NCBI GenBank assembly: GCA_910586715.1
Contig: CAJUJG010000008.1
Span: 35,449-99,448, forward strand
Reading direction: 5' to 3'
Origin: an uncultured Lachnospiraceae bacterium
Lineage (GTDB): Bacteria; Bacillota; Clostridia; Lachnospirales; Lachnospiraceae
Length of the DNA: 64,000 nucleotides
Notes under the pieces: generated by a model
What the model was told of the DNA's origin: nothing
Databases searched by the model: none
What the model saw: only the letters and a program-made list of their open reading frames with translations
Program-made: the position numbers and the translations under genes
Shown: positions 35,843 through 44,119 of the stretch, one piece after another
Position numbering within the stretch: position 1 is the first letter of the stretch
Layout of the letters: the number at the start of each line of letters is the position of its first letter

Positions 35843-37201
35843 TTATGCAAAAAACGAAATAATCAATGCCACAACAAATCCCGTACCGCCGACAAGTGTT
35901 TCCATAATCGTCCATGTTTTCAGGGTTGTTTTTTCATCCATGCCGACCAGTGATTTTACAAGCCAAAATCCCGAATCATTAAAGTGTGAGCAAACCGTCG
36001 CACCGCCCGCAACCGCCGCCGTCGTGCAGGCAAGATACAAAGGCGAAAGCTCCGCGATACCTGGAATTGCCGCAATAATACCTGCCGCCATTGTCATCGC
36101 CACCGTTGAAGAACCCACGCAGATACGCACAAGTGCAGCCACGATAAATGCAAGCACAACAATCGGTAACGACATTGAAGCAACCGCGTTTCCAATCACG
36201 TCGCCAAGTCCCGAATACTGCAATACATAACGCAGCACACCGCCGCACGCCGTCACAAGCAGGATTAAACCAGTCGGCTCAAGTGATTTCGTCATCACCT
36301 TTTCCAGCTCTGCCGTGCTATATCCGTGCCCAAGTCCCAAAACCAGCATTGCCGCCACCGTTGCAATTAAAAGCGCCACAAACGGCTCACCCAAAAATCC
36401 GAAAATTGGCTGTAATCCACTCAGCGCAGGCACAACGCCCGTCACGGAATCCAAGATAATCAATACGAGCGGTATCAGAATAATGCCGACAATTGCCCAA
36501 AAATTCGGCAGCTTTGTCTCGTCAAAGTCCTCCTGATTTGCCACATGCTCAGGAACCGGAATCTGATACTTTTTACCGCAAATCGCACCCCAAACCGGTC
36601 CTGCGACAATCATCGCGCATGTTCCGCAGAAAATGCCGACCAAAATCACCCAACCCAAATCAACGTTGAGCATGTTCGCCACAAGGATTGGTCCCGGCGT
36701 CGGCGGAATAAACGCGTGCCCTACGGCAAGTCCTGCCAAAAGCGGAATTGCATAAAACAAAGAAGAGCGTTTCGTCCGTTTTGCAAGTGAAAAGGCAAGT
36801 GGAATTAAGATAATCAATCCTGCGTCAAAAAACACGGGCATTGCAATCACTAAGCCTGTGATGCCAAGCGCCCACGCCGCTTTTTTGTCGCCGAACCATT
36901 TCACCATCGTGACCGCGAGCGTCTGCGCGCCGCCCGATATTTCCAAAATCGCGCCGAACATCGAGCCTAAGCCGACCAAAAGCGCAATGCCCTTTAGCGT
37001 ATTGCCGATACCGTCGTTGACCGCCGTCACAATGTCAGCCGCAGGCATTCCCGCAATCAGTCCAATTGAAATCGCGCCGATTAGTATGGAAATCATCGCC
37101 TGAATTTTGAACTTAATAATCAAAACAAGTAATATTACCAAGCCGATAATTGCCGCAATAACAAGTCTTGTTGGATTTAATGCAACCGTTTCTGAACCCA
37201 T
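35843..37201 (-). CDS. GntP family gluconate/sugar-acid permease
   Basis: A 452-residue membrane carrier with about 12 to 14 helices. Typical GntP stretches are LLVGLGSMFGAILEISGGAQ near residue 75-94, FFDAGLIILIPLAFSLAKR, HAFIPPTPGPILVANML and, at the end, SHFNDSGFWLVKSLVGM. It imports gluconate or related aldonates by proton symport. The gene is preceded by a consensus promoter and lies between the dehydratase and the regulator. Confidence 0.9.
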   Translation of the reverse strand: MGSETVALNPTRLVIAAIIGLVILLVLIIKFKIQAMISILIGAISIGLIAGMPAADIVTAVNDGIGNTLKGIALLVGLGSMFGAILEISGGAQTLAVTMVKWFGDKKAAWALGITGLVIAMPVFFDAGLIILIPLAFSLAKRTKRSSLFYAIPLLAGLAVGHAFIPPTPGPILVANMLNVDLGWVILVGIFCGTCAMIVAGPVWGAICGKKYQIPVPEHVANQEDFDETKLPNFWAIVGIILIPLVLIILDSVTGVVPALSGLQPIFGFLGEPFVALLIATVAAMLVLGLGHGYSTAELEKVMTKSLEPTGLILLVTACGGVLRYVLQYSGLGDVIGNAVASMSLPIVVLAFIVAALVRICVGSSTVAMTMAAGIIAAIPGIAELSPLYLACTTAAVAGGATVCSHFNDSGFWLVKSLVGMDEKTTLKTWTIMETLVGGTGFVVALIISFFA

Positions 37202-37414
37202 AAATTTACCCTCGCTTTCTTATGTGAAGTCTTCAATTTTCATAGGTGAATCCCGTCTCACCTTGGCTGCGTCTTTTACAGACTTAAAAAATCTCTTCAC
37301 ATTATTTTCTTTCATAATCCGCACAATTATACACGCCACAAACATCCGATGTATGTATTTCATTCACCTCACTTTCTCTTATATTCATATGACGTATTAT
37401 GTTTTGTAATTAAA

Positions 37415-37443
37415 ATACTATATTATTTGGTTATTTGTGTCAA
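37415..37443 (-). promoter_or_regulatory. Promoter of gntP
   Basis: On the minus strand TTGACA (37443-37438), 17 bases, TAGTAT (37420-37415). The leader to the gntP ATG is about 205 bases and holds no recognised riboswitch. The FadR-type regulator gene is just upstream, so its operator is expected here. Confidence 0.7.
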
Positions 37444-37479
37444 TACATCTGATGTTTTTCTTTCTTTTTCGGAAAAACA

Positions 37480-37525
37480 CACAAAAAAAGAAGGGGATTT
37501 CACATTTTATCCACCTTCTTTTGTG
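37480..37525 (-). terminator. Terminator of the FadR-type regulator gene
   Basis: CACAAAAGAAGG on the minus strand pairs with CCTTCTTTTTTTGTG around an internal AT-rich loop; the 3' side contains a T-run. It falls 30 bases past the regulator stop and before the gntP promoter. Confidence 0.65.
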
Positions 37526-37553
37526 CATTTTTACAACATTCTTTTGTTTTCTT

Positions 37554-38264
37554 CTATATTTTTTTCTCATGCTCTTTATTCTTGCGCATTAACAGCTGAC
37601 GATTATAAGTCAAATGCATCATCATCGCACACCGCGCCCCCACAGGATCTTTATCCGTAATCGCCTCAACAACCGCACGGTGCGTTTCAATCGTTTCCTG
37701 CATCAGCGTCCGGTGCGTCAGGTTTGCAAACGTAAGCACTGCCGTATTAATCAGCGGAATCAGCGTCTCCACGACACGGTTTTTACTGCATTTTGCGATG
37801 CAGGTGTGAAATTCGACGTCTTTTGGAATATGATTTTTTCCGCTGAGATACATCTGTTCTGTCTCATCACAAAGAATTTTAAGCTGCTTTAACTCCTCCG
37901 GCGTCGCATTCTCCGCCGCAAGCGCCGCGATGTCCGGCTCCAGCATCAGCCGCACGTCAAACAGCTCCAGCGCAAGCTTATATTTATCCTGTAATTTGGA
38001 CAGTCCAAGCGGGTCGTCCTCCGCTGTGCTCGTACTGATGACATATGTGCCCGAACCGCGCTTAACCTCCAGTATCCCTTTCGACACCAATGCTTTGACC
38101 GCCTCCCGGATGGTACTGCGCCCCACGCCGAATCTCTCAGCAAGCTCAAATTCATTCGGTATCCGCTGCCCGACCTCAACCGGCTCCTGCAAAATGTAAT
38201 TCATCAGCGCATCCTCAATCTGTTCGCCTAAAAGTTTTTTATCCAGCTTTTCAAACTGATACAT
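37554..38264 (-). CDS. GntR-family transcriptional regulator, FadR subfamily
   Basis: A 236-residue regulator. The winged helix spans about residues 10-78 (FELAERFGVGRSTIREAVKA, then LEVKRGSGTYV). The C-terminal FCD ligand domain has the metal-binding residues in DVRLMLEPDIAALAA, DVEFHTCIAKCS and ETHRAVVEAI. Members often sense sugar acids. Same-strand location ahead of gntP and the dehydratase suggests that it represses that module and is relieved by the aldonate substrate. The ATG follows GGAGGAACGG. Confidence 0.88.
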   Translation of the reverse strand: MYQFEKLDKKLLGEQIEDALMNYILQEPVEVGQRIPNEFELAERFGVGRSTIREAVKALVSKGILEVKRGSGTYVISTSTAEDDPLGLSKLQDKYKLALELFDVRLMLEPDIAALAAENATPEELKQLKILCDETEQMYLSGKNHIPKDVEFHTCIAKCSKNRVVETLIPLINTAVLTFANLTHRTLMQETIETHRAVVEAITDKDPVGARCAMMMHLTYNRQLLMRKNKEHEKKI

Positions 38265-38348
38265 CGCCGTCCGTTCCTCCTGTTTGTAACATCACAGATT
38301 TTTCCGTTTCACTCTGTAGTCTGTGCGGTGAAGCTATTAAAATCACGG

Positions 38349-38377
38349 TTTACAAATAAACAAAATAGTGATATACT
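38349..38377 (+). promoter_or_regulatory. Promoter of the antitoxin RNA
   Basis: TTTACA (38349-38354), 17 bases, TATACT (38372-38377). Transcription would start near 38384. Confidence 0.75.
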
Positions 38378-38383
38378 TTAATC

Positions 38384-38475
38384 ATAAAAGGAACAACCGC
38401 CCACAAGGGGGTTGACCCAATGTTTAGGAATAGCAAAGCCACCCTTCAACCAGCCAAAGTATCAGGGTGGTTTTT
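38384..38475 (+). ncRNA. Candidate antisense RNA antitoxin of a type I system
   Basis: Downstream of the promoter is an RNA of roughly 90 bases containing AAAGGAACAACCGCCC with a first stem (CCGCCC/GGGGG), then GCCACCCT...AGGGTGGT followed by TTTTT, a good rho-independent terminator (38437-38475). No open frame with a ribosome site exists on this strand. Its 3' half is complementary to the 3' end of the toxin message transcribed from the other side, the arrangement of convergent type I antitoxins in Firmicutes. I recognise the AAAGGAACAACCGCC start from similar loci, but this is from memory. Confidence 0.7.
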
Positions 38476-38486
38476 GCTATGTATAG

Positions 38487-38576
38487 CTACTTACAAAACG
38501 TAAAAACGAATGTAAGCAATGCCAAAAGGAAAAGACCAAAGGTCATTAAATCCTTAAAATCAAAATGATTTTTCAT
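38487..38576 (-). CDS. Small hydrophobic toxin, Hol_Tox-like (type I toxin-antitoxin)
   Basis: A 29-codon frame encodes a short charged N-terminus (MKNHFDFKDL) followed by one membrane helix (MTFGLFLLALLTFVFTF) and ends CK. Size and pattern match the putative holin-like toxins (Hol_Tox) of Firmicutes. GGGGGTGATGCCT gives a strong ribosome site before ATG 38576. Its own promoter lies 67 bases upstream. A convergent small RNA overlaps the 3' end of its message. Such peptides insert in the membrane and stop growth if the antisense RNA is lost. Confidence 0.8.
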   Translation of the reverse strand: MKNHFDFKDLMTFGLFLLALLTFVFTFCK

Positions 38577-38642
38577 AGGCATCACCCCCATTCTTTTGGA
38601 ATGAGGTCAACACACCCTGTAACACGATTGTTCCATGACAAA

Positions 38643-38671
38643 ATTCTAACACATTCTTTTCACGCTGACAA
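38643..38671 (-). promoter_or_regulatory. Promoter of the toxin message
   Basis: On the minus strand TTGTCA (38671-38666), 17 bases, TAGAAT (38648-38643). The leader of about 60 bases before the ribosome site could mask it by folding, as in other type I toxins. Confidence 0.7.
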
Positions 38672-38752
38672 CTTATATAAGCCTCATATGACAATAAAAT
38701 AAATCTAGTAACGACTTTTATTCCAAAGAAAGCTGCCGCCTAAATGCCAGTG

Positions 38753-39694
38753 CTATAAATCCCAAACTGTCAACTGATTTTCCTTAAAAGACTTTACAAT
38801 CCGCTCGGTAATTTTATCCTCGTCAGTAATACGTCCGCACAAAATCGGGGACTTTTCATCATACATCTGACAGCTTTGCGCGACGCTTTCGAGGCTATGA
38901 TTGGCATAGCAATAACGGCATCCGTTTTTGCAGGTATTGTATGTTCCGATGTCAATGCTCTCAACACAGCCGCATTCTTTTCGTTGGTTTTTGTCCTTGT
39001 CCGCACAAATCCTACATCCTGTAATTTGTGCAATCAAATCTTTGTCAATGCAGCAGTTGTGCACAATTCCGCATGCAGACAAATCCACCGCCTCCGCACA
39101 GCTTGCAACCTTCATGCCGTTTTCACGCGCAATCTGCGCAATTTTTGCGGCAAACACAGTCAGCGCACTTTTTTCCAGGCTACGGATACGCAATGCCTGC
39201 ATATTCTTCTGATTTTTTGCGTATATATCGACAAAGCTCATCACACACTGTTTCGTATATCCGAACAACTGTTTGGCAATTTCACCAAACGCCTTTAAAT
39301 GGTATTCAGGTGTATAGTTTTCTGTAAACAAAATCGGGTCATACCGCCAAATCACTCTCTGCGCGCCGATTTTTTGCGACAGCTCCTGAAAGACCGGAAT
39401 TATATCATGCTTTTTATCCGGCAAACCACACTCAATATCGGCGCCATATCCCGTCAGTGTAAACTGGAAATAATAAGCATATGCGTTAAGCGCGTCCAAT
39501 TTCGCAAGCATCGGCTTTGGATTTTTCGTCCAAAACACAATACAGTCCACCACCTCGGAAGACAGCGTAATTTTGCTGACCTGACGCGGGTTCATCGGGT
39601 TGCGGACATACACATATCCTTCTTTTATTCTATTCAAAAACCAGTCGGAATAGTAATTCGGAATATCCGTCCTGCGGCTTACACTCAATATCAT
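38753..39694 (-). CDS. DUF1848 family protein with a Cys cluster
   Basis: A 313-residue protein beginning MILSVSRRTDIPNYYSDWF, typical of DUF1848. Near the C-terminus it has NTCKNGCRYCYAN, a CxxxCxxC cluster resembling radical-SAM Fe-S ligands, plus CGIVHNCCID and CRICADKDKNQRKECGC, so metal or Fe-S binding is likely. The reaction is unknown. The start is ATG 39694 behind GGAGAGGACAGTACG; the longer frame lacks a ribosome site. It stands alone at the left border of the island. Confidence 0.8.
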   Translation of the reverse strand: MILSVSRRTDIPNYYSDWFLNRIKEGYVYVRNPMNPRQVSKITLSSEVVDCIVFWTKNPKPMLAKLDALNAYAYYFQFTLTGYGADIECGLPDKKHDIIPVFQELSQKIGAQRVIWRYDPILFTENYTPEYHLKAFGEIAKQLFGYTKQCVMSFVDIYAKNQKNMQALRIRSLEKSALTVFAAKIAQIARENGMKVASCAEAVDLSACGIVHNCCIDKDLIAQITGCRICADKDKNQRKECGCVESIDIGTYNTCKNGCRYCYANHSLESVAQSCQMYDEKSPILCGRITDEDKITERIVKSFKENQLTVWDL

Positions 39695-40667
39695 CGTACT
39701 GTCCTCTCCCCAAAATGTCCCGCAACGTATGTTCATTATATAAAATATCCGCAGTGTGGTCAATCATGATAACGTAAATTTACTGTAAGAAAATAGGAGA
39801 CCAACACTTTAGTGCCCCTATCTTTTTTATTTGCAGATAGGGAATCCTGTATATTAATTCTATACAACCTGCCGTTGGCAAAATGAATCCGCATATGTTT
39901 CAAACATCAGGCAGACTCCATTCTTAACTTTTTGCAGGAGCAAAATTACATCATTTACATTAAGCAGAAACAGCCTGATAAAATTCACGGTCACCGATTG
40001 GAATCATCACAATACGACACTTGATTACAATTACCCATGTCTAAAAGATGTGAGTTTTTCTTTTTTCCGGTTACTGCTGAACATGAACTAATTAGCATGA
40101 GAAAATGTTCGAAAATGGATATTGTGCTTAACTTGCAGATATACACCATCTATAATGACTGTCAAATCTAATTCTGTGAACCGGAGGCTGATTGCGGGAA
40201 TGGAAACGGAAAATCCAGTCAAACTGAGTATCCGTTCCGTCCTCTTTATTGGTCTGATCTATTACTGAGACTAGATCAATGTTTTGTGGATTCATAATGC
40301 AGCAAGCTGATAATATCATCACAGTTTCCCATTATGCACTGAGCCCTCCAATTTGCTTATTCCGTTCTGTGTCCATCGCGCCTTCTTCTAAATTAGTCAG
40401 ATGATTTAAAATCTTCTTTGTCTGCCTGCGGTCAGATGGTTGTCTTGGACTCCCTTACACAGTAAAAACCCCCTACCGGACTGCCTGCAAGAAACTGCCA
40501 GCGCTGAAATATTCTTGTTTCCGTACATTCCGGCATACTTACACAAGCAATCTACTGTCAAGCTGATGCGCCGAAAGAGGTACAAAAACTGTTTGATGTC
40601 AGTGTTACCATAAGCAAAAAACTTTCCCTTGTTTCGGCTGATAAGAGCAAAAAATAAGTAAAAAATA
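39695..40667. other. Stretch without a supported gene
   Basis: About 970 bases separate the DUF1848 gene from the last gene of the island. All frames are broken by frequent stops and no frame has a ribosome site. A weak hairpin with a T-run (ATAGG...CCTAT, about 39793-39832) may end a transcript. Short fragments look like decayed coding sequence (for example a minus-strand piece reading MIPIGDREFYQAV near 40000), which fits a former insertion site, but I cannot name the source. Confidence 0.5.
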
Positions 40668-41267
40668 TTACACTATATAAATATACTTTTCTCCTTTTTT
40701 GGTGACGATTCCGCATGCTAAAAAATATTCACATGCCTTCTCTACAAAAGATTCATTGCAATTGCATTTTCCATTTTCATTTTTATCACATTCTAAATGA
40801 TTATTGCAACACTCTCCTTTAAATTTAGTCAACATATCCTTTTTTGCACCCTGTTTTCTTCTACGAGCAAGTTCCATAAGAATGCATAAATATCCCTGCT
40901 TCTCGTCTAATTTGATATAACCTCTTTTCAAATTACATAACTCGAAGAAAGCCGATATATCGGTTGCTATTTTTAAATATGGGAATTTATACTTCAAAAA
41001 TAGTACTACCAAAAATAATGTTGCCTTTTTAATGCTGATATAGTATTCTCCTTCTTCTGAAATAAATTCTGAAATACCTTCAATTTCATATTCCTCTAAC
41101 TTACTGTATTGGAAAAACTCCTCATCAGACAGAATTCCAGTATTCTCTTTTATAAATTTCAAACATTCCCTGCCTGCTTCTTCTTCCAGTGAACATGTCA
41201 TCATAATTGTTTCTATGACACTTGATTTTGTCCCACTTACCTCAATGTATTCTTCTGTTTTATTCAT
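40668..41267 (-). CDS. Uncharacterised protein with C-terminal Cys cluster (end of island)
   Basis: A 199-residue protein that I do not recognise. The middle (SIKKATLFLVVLFLKYKFPY) is hydrophobic; the C-terminal part has a dense Cys cluster (GECCNNHLECDKNENGKCNC) that may bind zinc or form an Fe-S site, followed by a winged-helix-like ending (ACEYFLACGIVTKKGEKYIYIV). I chose ATG 41267 behind GGAGGATATAGAT. It starts three bases before the stop of the metallopeptidase gene (overlapping frames), so it is almost certainly co-translated with it. Confidence 0.75.
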   Translation of the reverse strand: MNKTEEYIEVSGTKSSVIETIMMTCSLEEEAGRECLKFIKENTGILSDEEFFQYSKLEEYEIEGISEFISEEGEYYISIKKATLFLVVLFLKYKFPYLKIATDISAFFELCNLKRGYIKLDEKQGYLCILMELARRRKQGAKKDMLTKFKGECCNNHLECDKNENGKCNCNESFVEKACEYFLACGIVTKKGEKYIYIV

Positions 41268-41269
41268 AT

Positions 41270-42787
41270 CTATATCCTCCATCCTTTTCCAATAAGAACA
41301 TTTTTTCCAATTTTCCATAAATATCTAACATACTCTGCAGGTCCCCACGGAATTCCCCGCCTGACTTCATTAATTCTCTGTTCTGCACTTGGATGTATGT
41401 GCTGTTCCATAGTATTTTTGTATATTTTATGTAAAAAATTATCCTGTTGAATTTCCTCATCATCGTCTTCCGCAATACATGTCAAAATATTCTCCAAAAT
41501 TTCGGGAGATGTGTTGCTAATCATCATTCCTACCCTGTCGGCCCTAAATTCCATCACCTGATTCCAATATCTTTTATCAGATAGTATATGTATTGCATAA
41601 AATTCCAACGTTATCTTTAAAACACCAACAATAATGAAAACAAAACTATTTAACAGACATAAAAGAAAAAATACACCAAAAGCAGCTATCAACCATAACA
41701 GCATACTAACATATACTTTTCTCATATATGTTTTATCTTTATAATAAATATGTACCAACTCATGTGCCGCCAATAACCTGATTAAATCCCAATATTCAAC
41801 CGGATATTCAAATTGCAATTTGCCAAAGAGCCTCTTGTCTATTACAATAGCCGGCATTTCTCCACTTTCTGTTTGACTAATAACTTTTCTCGTTTTTAAG
41901 TCGTCTACACCGATTGCTAATTCTTTTATATTCATCAAATCGCACATCTCCAGGATTTCGGGTATTGTTTCTTCTAACTCCAAAGTATATTTTACCTCTA
42001 TTTCTGATTTGTGCTTCAAATGGTTTCGATATTGCACCCGCTGTCTAAGTCGAATCATTGTTTCTTTATCTGTCACTTTGCAGATAATAAACAATATTAC
42101 CCCCACCAGCCCTTTTATATAAAATTCTGGCATTAGGCAAATGGAATCTTTATAGCTAAACATACTGTCTATCCCTCTGCCAAATGTGTTTTTTAATATA
42201 AAAATATGCATTAAATCACCCCATAAAATAAGCAATACAACTGGGATTATATTGACTAAATTTACTATGTGTATGCCTGACGGCTTTTTCTTTTTCAGAA
42301 TAAGACCTGAATTGTTTTTTAAACGTTTCTTAATCATTCCAAATTGATATAAAAACTTCCACCCCTCATTTATTAACTTTGCAAGTACGATCCTTTCTTC
42401 ATTAAAAGTGCGTATTAATGCGCTTAAAGCCACTATATATATTAATATATCTTTTATTATCACATTCATCAAAGATAAAAAAGAAACACTCCTAAAGGAT
42501 ATTGCAATACCAGGAAGGAAAATTAAAATCATAGCCAAAAAACCGATATTCTGCAACAGTTCAAACCGTAATATACTGTTTTTCTGTAAAAATTCATCCA
42601 TATCGCGGTCTTTTTGCACTAAATGAATTCTATATCTGAACATAAAAAGATAGTAGTCTGCCAGTTTTCGAAAGAAAGAGAGCAAAGATTGACTTCTGAC
42701 ACTTTTCTTTTTATAGACAATGCTATGCCATATTATCAATACAACTATTTCTGTCCCTAAAAAGCATAACCATTCAATCATGATCAT
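41270..42787 (-). CDS. M48-like membrane metallopeptidase
   Basis: A 505-residue membrane protein. The zinc motif HELVH sits in LLAAHELVHIYYKDKTY (about residue 350), the third ligand Glu in EFRADRVG, and the family-typical HPSAEQRINEVRRG ends the catalytic domain; together these define the M48 (HtpX-like) peptidases. About six hydrophobic helices flank the site, including one pair before and one pair after HELVH. The gene is near the end of the island operon. In conflict systems such peptidases may act as effectors or as activators by cleavage; the target is unknown. GGGGGGAACACA precedes ATG 42787. Confidence 0.82.
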   Translation of the reverse strand: MIMIEWLCFLGTEIVVLIIWHSIVYKKKSVRSQSLLSFFRKLADYYLFMFRYRIHLVQKDRDMDEFLQKNSILRFELLQNIGFLAMILIFLPGIAISFRSVSFLSLMNVIIKDILIYIVALSALIRTFNEERIVLAKLINEGWKFLYQFGMIKKRLKNNSGLILKKKKPSGIHIVNLVNIIPVVLLILWGDLMHIFILKNTFGRGIDSMFSYKDSICLMPEFYIKGLVGVILFIICKVTDKETMIRLRQRVQYRNHLKHKSEIEVKYTLELEETIPEILEMCDLMNIKELAIGVDDLKTRKVISQTESGEMPAIVIDKRLFGKLQFEYPVEYWDLIRLLAAHELVHIYYKDKTYMRKVYVSMLLWLIAAFGVFFLLCLLNSFVFIIVGVLKITLEFYAIHILSDKRYWNQVMEFRADRVGMMISNTSPEILENILTCIAEDDDEEIQQDNFLHKIYKNTMEQHIHPSAEQRINEVRRGIPWGPAEYVRYLWKIGKNVLIGKGWRI

Positions 42788-42866
42788 TGTGTTCCCCCCT
42801 TTACACCTTCCATACTGTTAATTGTCCCGAACCTGGAATGCCTGCAAAAATAGCCGACAGCCCCTT

Positions 42867-44042
42867 TTAGTTAGAATTTCCTATGAACGGATTCATACAG
42901 GAATATATTAGCGAAAGCCAATTATAAAGCAAATCCTCCTCACTTTTAAATGATCTTATAGGCGAAGCCAGTAAAAGAAATAGTACGACTTTTTCAGGAT
43001 CATATTCCTTATATAGTTTTTCCTGTATCGTGTTAATTTTATTTAACATTCTAATTTTATATCTGAGATTCATTTTTTCATGATACATACTTGTTATATA
43101 TGAATACTTTACCCAAAATTCATTTTTTACAAGTATTGTTTCATTTCTGCACAGATTAAAATCTATGTATTGATATGATTTATTAAGCAAATACTGAAAC
43201 CATTCTGACATTTCAATTTTGCGGATACTTTTTTCAATCTTATCATCATCAATATTATTTTCTTTTAATTTATTCTTTATTGCGGGAAGTAACAAAATAA
43301 ATGTCAACATCGATTCCTGATGGGAATCAATATTTTCTTTTGTAATATTCTGTAATATCCACGCAAAAACATATTTTAAATGAATCATAAATTCTTCTTT
43401 ATTGATACCGTTACTAGGTAAACAACAATGCAATAATTTTCTAAAAAAATTCAACAGCCCTTTTTCAGTTACAGCTTCTTGCAAACTGATAAAATCGGTT
43501 ATCAGAGAATCACTGTATGCTTTTGATATTTCTTCACACTCAAATCTCAGCTCCCTCTCATCACTGAATAACATGGTAACAGCATTATGACTTACATTTT
43601 TAAGAAGAATTAACGAAAGAATCGATTTGGTTGACACATCCCCATTTTTATATAATTCTACACTCTCTTGAAGCAACATTGAAAAAATTTTATCATTAGT
43701 ACTGTATATGGCTATCAGTTGCAGCAATGTTGATATTGGCACCTTATTTCTATTATTTTGAAGATACAATAAAACATCGCTATCCGTACCTTTTAAAATA
43801 TTTCTCCACACCTTTTCTGATCTTTGAGAATAGCTGCCATCATAAATTCGTATAACATGTTTAGATATAACAACAACCGTAAGAAGTGCCATTAATCCCC
43901 CAATTACCTGTAACCATATTTTTTCTATCCATTCTCCAACTGCCCCATAAATTCCCCCACTGGAAAGAGCTATCAATAACAAAAAAATACATCCAATAAT
44001 AATCATTTCGACGATTTTAAAGTACTTGTCGCCTTTAACCAT
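42867..44042 (-). CDS. Uncharacterised helical protein with two N-terminal membrane segments
   Basis: A 391-residue protein. Two membrane helices (IVEMIIIGCIFLLLIALSSG and VIGGLMALLTVVVISKHVI) are followed by a long helical cytoplasmic region of repeat-like character (VPISTLLQLIAIYSTNDKIF, VSTKSILSLILLKNV), without recognised motifs. I chose ATG 44042 with GAGGGG upstream; a GTG at 44054 is possible. It lies between the GAP1-like gene and the metallopeptidase, so it may anchor or couple those proteins to the membrane; this is inference from position only. Confidence 0.75.
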   Translation of the reverse strand: MVKGDKYFKIVEMIIIGCIFLLLIALSSGGIYGAVGEWIEKIWLQVIGGLMALLTVVVISKHVIRIYDGSYSQRSEKVWRNILKGTDSDVLLYLQNNRNKVPISTLLQLIAIYSTNDKIFSMLLQESVELYKNGDVSTKSILSLILLKNVSHNAVTMLFSDERELRFECEEISKAYSDSLITDFISLQEAVTEKGLLNFFRKLLHCCLPSNGINKEEFMIHLKYVFAWILQNITKENIDSHQESMLTFILLLPAIKNKLKENNIDDDKIEKSIRKIEMSEWFQYLLNKSYQYIDFNLCRNETILVKNEFWVKYSYITSMYHEKMNLRYKIRMLNKINTIQEKLYKEYDPEKVVLFLLLASPIRSFKSEEDLLYNWLSLIYSCMNPFIGNSN

Positions 44043-44119
44043 ATAGACCACCACCCCTCTTATTTGTCACAAATTACTGGATATTTACTATTCCAGCAAT
44101 TTCCTCTTACAACCTTCTC

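Noticed and set aside
38384..38475. Protein-coding reading of the antitoxin transcript
   Set aside because: GTTGACC and other short frames lack any start with a ribosome site; stems and the T-run favour an RNA.
40128..40322. 64-codon minus-strand frame in the gene-poor stretch
   Set aside because: No ribosome site, no recognisable motif, surrounded by stops; treated as decayed or random sequence.
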